Positions 58,655 through 64,000 of a DNA stretch of 64,000 nt are shown one piece after another. Positions within the stretch are counted from its first letter, which is position 1; every line of letters starts with the position of its first letter. Source of the DNA: Acetobacter malorum (lineage in GTDB: Bacteria; Pseudomonadota; Alphaproteobacteria; Acetobacterales; Acetobacteraceae); assembly GCF_002153605.1 (NCBI RefSeq), contig NZ_JOPG01000018.1, forward strand, positions 124,001-188,000. Reading direction: 5' to 3'. The notes beneath the pieces were generated by a model, which searched no databases, was not told the origin of the DNA, and saw nothing but the letters and a program-made list of their open reading frames with translations. Position numbers and translations under genes: made by a program.

Positions 58655-60238
58655 ATGTCGGAAAAATCTGTATCCAAGTTTTTCGGGCGGACTAGCCGCA
58701 AGACACTTCTGGCCCTTCTGGCTGGTGCAGCCTTTGTAGGGACGATGGGCACAGGACCGGTGGGCTTCCACGCCGCCTATGCTGAGGATGCCGGGGCCAT
58801 CAAACCGAGCAGCCCGGTCCAGACGCTTCCAAACTTTGTGAATCTGGTCAAACAGGTCAAACCTGCCGTTGTCTCCATTACCTCTATGATCAAGGCTGAT
58901 GCTGTTGAGGGTGAAGGCGGTGGCATGGGCGGAATGGGTGGTATGGGCGGCATGCCCTTTCCTTTCCCCTTCCCGTTCCAGATGGCTCCCCAGCAGTCCC
59001 GCCAGCAGATTGAAGCCCGCGGGTCTGGCTTTCTGATCTCTGCCGATGGCTACGTGGTGACCAACAACCATGTGGTGAAAGGCGCCACCAAGGTCACTGT
59101 CACGCTGGATGATGGCACCACGCTGCCTGCCAAGATTATCGGCCGTGATGGCAAGACCGATCTGGCGCTCCTGAAAGTTACATCGTCCCAGAAGCTGCCC
59201 TTTATTGAACTGGGTGAATCTGATGATGTGCAGCCCGGTGAATGGGTTGTGGCCGTGGGTAACCCGTATGGTCTGGGTGGTACTGTGACCGCCGGCATCG
59301 TCTCCGCCCGTGGGCGTGACATTAATGAAGGGCCGTACGACAACTTCATCCAGATTGATGCCCCCATCAATCGCGGTAACTCCGGTGGGCCGCTGTTCAC
59401 GCAGGATGGCAAGGTGGTGGGGGTCAATACCGCCATTCTCTCGCCCTCCGGCGGCGGGTCTATCGGGATCGGCTTCGCTATTCCGTCTGACACGGTACGC
59501 AGCGTGACAGATCAGCTCCGCAAGACTGGTCATGTGGTCCGCGGGTATCTGGGCGTGAATGCTCAGGTGATTTCCCCGGCTATGGCCAAAGCTCTGAACA
59601 TGCCGGTTCCTGCTCCGGGTGCGCCGCCCGCCGGTGCGCTGGTGGCCAGCACCAGCCCGGACAGCCCGGCAGAAAAGGCTGGCCTGAAGGCGGAAGACGT
59701 TGTGACCGATTTTAATGGTCAGAAAGTCGCTTCTCCGCATGATCTGGCGGTACGGGTTGCGTCTGTAGCTCCGGGCACGGACGCCAAAATTGGCTATCTG
59801 CGCGGCGGCAAGCCGCAGACGCTGACGGTCAAAATTGGCAACCTTGCCAAAGCCTCCAACGATGGTGGGATTGAGGGCAGCGCGTCCTCTGGCCAGCATC
59901 TGGGTGTGTCGCTCACGCCGCTGAGTGGCGATATCCGTCGCCAGCTCGGTCTGGGCAGTGATGTGCACGGCGTGGTCGTGAATGATGTGCAGCCCGGTTC
60001 TCCGGCGGATCAGGCCGGTATTCGCCCTGGCGATGTGATCCAGTCCGTCAGCAATCAGAATGTGGATTCGCCGCGTGCTGCGGTGACGGCTGTGCGTGGA
60101 GCGCTGGCCGCTAAAAAGCCCGTTCTGCTCCGGGTGCTGCGGGATGGGCAGTCTCTGTTCATCGCCATTTCCCCGGATGGTACGGGGGATGGGTACGATT
60201 CCTCTTCTTCTAACGGTGGGGATGATGACGACCAGTAA
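58655..60238 (+). CDS. degP: Periplasmic serine protease/chaperone DegP (Do/HtrA)
   Basis: DegP degrades misfolded periplasmic proteins. The ATG at 58655 (or GTG one codon earlier) gives 527 residues. A signal peptide ends near residue 44 (AAYAED). A Gly/Met-rich stretch followed by FPFPFPF (about residues 87-112) lies in the regulatory LA-loop position. The trypsin-like triad is H139 (NNHVV), D169 (KTDLALLKV) and S243 (NRGNSGGPLF). PDZ1 spans about 305-400 and PDZ2 about 420-505. The C-terminus is Ser/Asp-rich. A strong terminator follows. Confidence 0.96.
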   Translation: MSEKSVSKFFGRTSRKTLLALLAGAAFVGTMGTGPVGFHAAYAEDAGAIKPSSPVQTLPNFVNLVKQVKPAVVSITSMIKADAVEGEGGGMGGMGGMGGMPFPFPFPFQMAPQQSRQQIEARGSGFLISADGYVVTNNHVVKGATKVTVTLDDGTTLPAKIIGRDGKTDLALLKVTSSQKLPFIELGESDDVQPGEWVVAVGNPYGLGGTVTAGIVSARGRDINEGPYDNFIQIDAPINRGNSGGPLFTQDGKVVGVNTAILSPSGGGSIGIGFAIPSDTVRSVTDQLRKTGHVVRGYLGVNAQVISPAMAKALNMPVPAPGAPPAGALVASTSPDSPAEKAGLKAEDVVTDFNGQKVASPHDLAVRVASVAPGTDAKIGYLRGGKPQTLTVKIGNLAKASNDGGIEGSASSGQHLGVSLTPLSGDIRRQLGLGSDVHGVVVNDVQPGSPADQAGIRPGDVIQSVSNQNVDSPRAAVTAVRGALAAKKPVLLRVLRDGQSLFIAISPDGTGDGYDSSSSNGGDDDDQ

Positions 60239-60283
60239 GATGGTTTTATTCATCTAAGACCGGGCATCAGGCTCCGTCTCGTA

Positions 60284-60317
60284 AAAAGCTGGCTCTGCAA
60301 AGGGCCAGCTTTTTTTG
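60284..60317 (+). terminator. Terminator after degP
   Basis: AAAGCTGGC and GCCAGCTTT pair perfectly around a short loop and end in a run of seven Ts, 46 bp after the stop codon. Confidence 0.93.
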
Positions 60318-60594
60318 TTTTTCACGATGATATTACTTCTAAAAAATCCAAAAACGTCCTTTGAAGAGCGCTGAAAGCCAAGAAGCATTGTAAAATTTTT
60401 ATTAAATTCAATGTGTTGCAGGTGAAATTTTTAGATAAATCGGCTTAATACCTCAAATGCAATAAAGCTATGCTCCAGACTCGGGGCTTGTTTGCTTTGG
60501 TCCTGAGCGGGTATCTCCTGCGTATTCATAAAGTGGGAGCGATCCGCCCGATGACACTCACTCATTTTTCTGATCTGCCGTGCAGGGTTGCGTA
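60318..60594. other. AT-rich region upstream of the RND efflux genes
   Basis: About 280 bp, AT-rich, without a supported gene. It should contain the promoter and possibly a metal-responsive operator for the efflux operon; I could not identify a MerR- or ArsR-type palindrome by eye. Confidence 0.5.
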
Positions 60595-61722
60595 ATGCGA
60601 GCCGGACAGGGGTTGCGTATGCGCGTGCGTGCGGGTCGGGGCGTCTTTGGCCTTCTTTGTGCTCTCCTGTGTCTGGCGAATGCTTCGGCATGGGCGGAGA
60701 AAACACCGCTGCTTGTGGGGCAGGATGGGAGCCTGAGCGTGCCGGAAGGCTCTCCGTTACGGAAACGGCTGGAGGTTGAGGCCGTCAAGGTTGTTGTCCC
60801 GAAGGATACCCTTTCTGTTCCCGGTGCCATTGTGACGGAGCCGGCCCGGCAGGTGCCAATTCTGGCTCCTGTTACCGGGCGCATCATGGCGCTGAGCGTC
60901 GTGCCCGGTCAGCATGTCAGGCACGGTCAGCCGCTGGCGACGCTCCTTGCTGGAGATATGGCGCAGGCCACGACGGATGAGGAAAAGGCACGCGCCGGAC
61001 TGGTGCTGGCGCAGGCTGCCATGGCGCGGGCCCAGCAGGTCAAGCAGGCTGGTGGAGCCGCCACGCGGGATGTTGAGGCCGCACGGGCTGCGCTGGTGCA
61101 GGCGCAGGCGGAGGAGCGCCGGGCGCAGGACCGTCTGGCATCTTTTGATGATGCTGCCGCGGCTGGTGGCAAGCTTGTCCTGCGCTCTCCGGTGGATGGC
61201 GTGGTGTCTGCTGTCAGCATGGCACCCGGCCAGAATGTGACGGACATCACAGCGCCCCTGCTGAGTGTGGAAGACCTTTCGGAAATCTGGGCGGTGGCCG
61301 ATGTGCCGGAAGCCGATGTGGACCAGATTCATATCGGTCAGTCCGTTTCCCTCACGCTGCCCGCGCGGGACGGAGTTGTGTTGTATGGGGAAATCGCCAC
61401 CGTTGAGCCGGATCTGCGGCCCGAAACGCGCCGCCTGCGCGCCATGATTCCACTGCCCAACCCGGATGAAGATTTGCATCCCAACATGTTCGCAACGGTC
61501 AATATTCAGCTCAAGCAGCCGCCCGGGCTGATGGTGCCGCAGTCGGCCCTGTTGATGAATAATGACAACGTGACCGTGTTTGTGGAAACCGCGCCCTGGA
61601 CATTCAAGCGGCGCAAGGTCGGTATTTCCTACGACGAAGGCGAAGATACACGAGTTCTGAGCGGCCTGAGCGCCGGAGACCGCATCGTGACGCGCGGTGG
61701 GGTTTTGCTGAACGATGATTGA
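60595..61722 (+). CDS. RND efflux periplasmic adaptor (CzcB/CusB-like)
   Basis: A membrane-fusion protein joining an RND pump to an outer-membrane channel. From the ATG at 60595 it is 375 residues; the ATG at 60619 is an alternative. A signal peptide ends near residue 35 (SAWAEK). The barrel-sandwich (lipoyl) halves (APVTGRIMALSVVPGQHVRHGQPL and LRSPVDGVVSAV, each in pieces) flank a helical hairpin rich in Ala, Gln and Glu. A beta-barrel domain with VPEADVDQIHIGQSV follows. It overlaps the pump gene by 8 bp. No His/Met-rich metal-chaperone segment is visible. Confidence 0.88.
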   Translation: MRAGQGLRMRVRAGRGVFGLLCALLCLANASAWAEKTPLLVGQDGSLSVPEGSPLRKRLEVEAVKVVVPKDTLSVPGAIVTEPARQVPILAPVTGRIMALSVVPGQHVRHGQPLATLLAGDMAQATTDEEKARAGLVLAQAAMARAQQVKQAGGAATRDVEAARAALVQAQAEERRAQDRLASFDDAAAAGGKLVLRSPVDGVVSAVSMAPGQNVTDITAPLLSVEDLSEIWAVADVPEADVDQIHIGQSVSLTLPARDGVVLYGEIATVEPDLRPETRRLRAMIPLPNPDEDLHPNMFATVNIQLKQPPGLMVPQSALLMNNDNVTVFVETAPWTFKRRKVGISYDEGEDTRVLSGLSAGDRIVTRGGVLLNDD

Positions 61723-64000
61723 ACGGATTATTGCGGCCTGCCTGCGGGAGCGCCGGATTGTTTTTGTGGCTATGGCTGTACTGGCCCTGTGGGGCGGCTG
61801 GGCGTGGAAAGATCTTCCGGTTGAGGCCTATCCCGACCTTGGGGCTGTGTCCGTTCAGGTCACAACTCAAAGTTCCGGGCTGGCGGCGGAGGAAGTCGAA
61901 CAGCAGATCACCATTCCGCTGGAACGCCAGCTTGCGGCCACGCCGGGGCTGGCTAACAGCCGTTCCAGCAGCACGTTTGGCCTCTCGCTTATCAATCTGA
62001 TTTTCCGTGATGGCGTGAATGTTTATGCGGCCCGCCAGCGCGTGACGGAACAGCTGGCGCAGGTCACGCTGCCGCCGGGGGTGACGGCCAGCCTTGGGCC
62101 TGTCACCAGCCCGTCGGGGGAAATCTATCGCTACACGCTGGAATCAGACCGCCAGAATCTGATGCAGTTGTCTGAAATTCAGCGCTGGATTGTCGTGCCC
62201 GCTCTGACCAAGGTGCAGGGTGTGGCTGCCATCAACAACTTTGGCGGCTTTACGCGGGAATATCAGCTGTTGCTGGACCCGGCAGCACTCTATCGCTTTC
62301 ATGTCGGCGTGAATGATGTGCTGACGGCCATTACCAACAGCAGCGTGAACGCTGGTGGTGGCCGTGTGGCGCGGGGTGAGCAGTCCTACATTGTGCGTGG
62401 CGTGGGTATGATCCACTCGCTGAATGAGATGGGCGATATTCCCGTAACCCAGCATGACGGCACGCCAGTCTTCCTGCGGGAACTGGGGCGCATGCAACTG
62501 GGGCATCAGGTGCGGGAAGGTATTCTGGGGAAAAACGGAAACCCGGATACCATTGAGGGCATTGTTAGCATGGTTTCGGGCGAGAACGCCTCGAAGGTGC
62601 TGAATCTGCTGCATGCCCGCGTAGCGGAGCTGCAAAAGCAGCTGGAGCCGCAGGGTGTGCGGATTGTGCCCTATATCGACCGCGATGTTCTGGTGAATGC
62701 CACTACGGAGAAAGTCACACACACGGTTCTGGAAGGTGTGGGGCTGGTTTTTGTCATCCTCATTCTTTTCCTCGGCAGCCCGCGCAGTGCGATGGTGGCG
62801 GCAGTGACCATTCCGCTGGCACTGGCGACGGTCTTTCTCATCATGAGTTTGCTGGGCATGCCCGCCAACCTGTTCTCCCTCGGCGCGATTGACTTCGGGG
62901 TGATTGTGGATGGCGCGATTGTGGTGACGGAATCCATTCTGCGCCTGCGGGAAGCCGAGCCCGGCCACACTATGACGCTTGATGATGTGGAAGGGCTGAC
63001 CAAACATGTTGGCCGCGCGATCGTATTTTCCACGCTGGTGATTATTGTCGCCTATAGCCCGCTTTTTGCGTTTGAAGGGGCGGAGGGGCGGCTGTTCCGG
63101 CCTATGGCCTTTACCGTCAGCTTTGCGCTGCTGGGGGCGCTGCTCAGCGCCATTGTGCTCACGCCCTCGCTGGCCTTTCTGGCCATGCGCAAGCCGCACA
63201 AGATCTTCCATAATAAGCCGCTGGAAAAACTGCATCACCTGTACCATGACGGTCTGGCTCATGCCATGCGTCGCCCGCTTCTGGCCTATATCGGCGCAGC
63301 TATTGCCTTCGTGCTGGTGGTGGTGCTGGGTATGAATACCGGGCGGGAATTCCTGCCGGAAATGGATGAAGGGGCCTTGTGGCTTCAGGTTCAGCTGCCC
63401 TCGGGTCTTTCACTGGAAAAAGCCGGGGCGATGGCCGATGAGGTGCGCCACGCGATCTATACGTTCCCGGAAACCTCTTACGCCGTAACGCAGCTGGGCC
63501 GGAACGATTCCGGCACGGACCCGTGGACACCCTCACACATTGAAGTGCCGGTGGGCCTCAAGCCTTACAACACCTGGCCGCATGGTGAGACAAAGGCGCA
63601 GTTCGTCGCCAAACTGCATGAGCGTCTGGCCAAAATTCCGGGTATTGATTTTGGCATCAGCCAGCCAATTGCCGATGGCATGAACGATCAGGTTGGCGGT
63701 GCACATTCTGCGCTGGTCCTGCGTGTTTACGGCAATGACGCGCGGGAAATTCGCCGGATTGGCAATCAGATTGTCGATGTTCTGAAAACCGTAAAGGGCA
63801 CGACTGAAGCCTCGGTTTTTCAGGAGCCGGAAATCCCGGAGCTGAATATTGTTGCAAACCGGGCTGCCGCAGCTCGTTACGGCATTTCTGTTGCGGACAT
63901 CATGGCCGTGGTGGGCAACGCGATTGGTGATGGCCCGGTTTCTCAGATCTATATTGCAGACCGCACTTACAACATGACGGTGCGGGTGCCCCCGGCCACG
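61715..64000 (+). CDS. Heavy-metal RND efflux pump (CzcA-like), C-terminus outside window
   Basis: The ATG at 61715 opens a frame that runs to the end of the window without a stop (762 codons visible of about 1030 expected). The N-terminus MIERIIAACLRERR leads into the first membrane helix, and the periplasmic porter domain follows (VTTQSSGLAAEEVEQQ in part). The helix-4 signature GAIDFGVIVDGAIVVTE (390-406, with D393, D399 and E406) marks the HME family and resembles the Co/Zn/Cd or Ni types rather than the Cu/Ag CusA type. No outer-membrane factor is seen upstream; it may lie beyond the window. Confidence 0.92.
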   Translation, partial: MIERIIAACLRERRIVFVAMAVLALWGGWAWKDLPVEAYPDLGAVSVQVTTQSSGLAAEEVEQQITIPLERQLAATPGLANSRSSSTFGLSLINLIFRDGVNVYAARQRVTEQLAQVTLPPGVTASLGPVTSPSGEIYRYTLESDRQNLMQLSEIQRWIVVPALTKVQGVAAINNFGGFTREYQLLLDPAALYRFHVGVNDVLTAITNSSVNAGGGRVARGEQSYIVRGVGMIHSLNEMGDIPVTQHDGTPVFLRELGRMQLGHQVREGILGKNGNPDTIEGIVSMVSGENASKVLNLLHARVAELQKQLEPQGVRIVPYIDRDVLVNATTEKVTHTVLEGVGLVFVILILFLGSPRSAMVAAVTIPLALATVFLIMSLLGMPANLFSLGAIDFGVIVDGAIVVTESILRLREAEPGHTMTLDDVEGLTKHVGRAIVFSTLVIIVAYSPLFAFEGAEGRLFRPMAFTVSFALLGALLSAIVLTPSLAFLAMRKPHKIFHNKPLEKLHHLYHDGLAHAMRRPLLAYIGAAIAFVLVVVLGMNTGREFLPEMDEGALWLQVQLPSGLSLEKAGAMADEVRHAIYTFPETSYAVTQLGRNDSGTDPWTPSHIEVPVGLKPYNTWPHGETKAQFVAKLHERLAKIPGIDFGISQPIADGMNDQVGGAHSALVLRVYGNDAREIRRIGNQIVDVLKTVKGTTEASVFQEPEIPELNIVANRAAAARYGISVADIMAVVGNAIGDGPVSQIYIADRTYNMTVRVPPAT

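Noticed and set aside
58418-60253. A 611-codon open frame antisense to degP
   Set aside because: It mirrors degP with no ribosome site, no domain and His/Arg-rich composition typical of antisense shadows in GC-rich DNA.

Overview
The window looks like chromosome of an acetic acid bacterium (Acetobacteraceae, Alphaproteobacteria; Acetobacter or a close relative). The evidence is the GC-rich codon usage, the alphaproteobacterial gene blocks ybgC-tolQRAB-pal-cpoB-tilS-ftsH-folP-glmM and tsaE-addB-addA-trxA-accD-folC, a DksA of the single-cysteine alphaproteobacterial type, a CtrA-like regulator, and a large periplasmic trehalase with proline/alanine arms. No taxonomic search was possible, so the genus is an inference. 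Most of the window is housekeeping DNA. I see no prophage, transposase or CRISPR array.

Layout. 1-12.3 kb (+): the end of ybgC, then the Tol-Pal envelope machine (tolQ, tolR, tolA, tolB; terminator; a 680-bp gene-free gap; pal; terminator; cpoB behind a 14-codon leader ORF), followed by tilS, ftsH, folP and glmM. 12.3-14.4 kb: thiD converges on a lone CtrA-like response regulator whose upstream region carries a perfect TTAA-N7-TTAA motif and then about 480 bp of very AT-rich DNA. 14.4-24.6 kb (+): tsaE, addB, addA, trxA, accD, folC. 24.6-27.9 kb: an AT-rich, probably acquired family-25 glycosyltransferase, tRNA-Thr(UGU), cysS and trmJ.

28-34.9 kb: an alpha/beta hydrolase, then a sulfur-transfer cluster (two paralogous cysteine desulfurases, a [2Fe-2S] ferredoxin, mnmA), a glutathione transferase and a family-4 glycosyltransferase. 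34.9-43 kb (-): an RluA-type pseudouridine synthase, ftsK, a family-2 glycosyltransferase and rfbBACD for dTDP-L-rhamnose. Divergent from rfbB is a two-gene (+) unit at 43.1-46.0 kb: a large unassigned protein with a PLP fold-type-I core behind an unknown N-terminal domain, followed by a histidine phosphatase. This pair is the best candidate for an undescribed system here.

46.1-57.5 kb: trehalase (-) with a CAGGAG hexanucleotide tract, tldD and tyrS (+), a Gly-rich lipoprotein (+), a short region with three DnaA-box-like sites, then on the minus strand tRNA-Thr(GGU), dksA, an O-antigen ligase-like protein, ssb, rsmD, an RsuA/RluB-type pseudouridine synthase and a class-I glutamine amidotransferase-like hydrolase. 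57.6-64 kb: a possible 42-residue protein, tadA, a DegP/HtrA protease with a possible extracytoplasmic-stress promoter, and a heavy-metal RND efflux adaptor and pump, the pump being cut by the window end.

Three themes recur. One is the cell envelope (Tol-Pal, DegP, FtsH, rhamnose and glycosyltransferases, O-antigen ligase). A second is tRNA and rRNA maturation (TilS, TsaE, TrmJ, MnmA, TadA, RsmD, two pseudouridine synthases). The third is DNA replication, segregation and repair (AddAB, FtsK, SSB, CtrA-like regulator, DnaA-box cluster).
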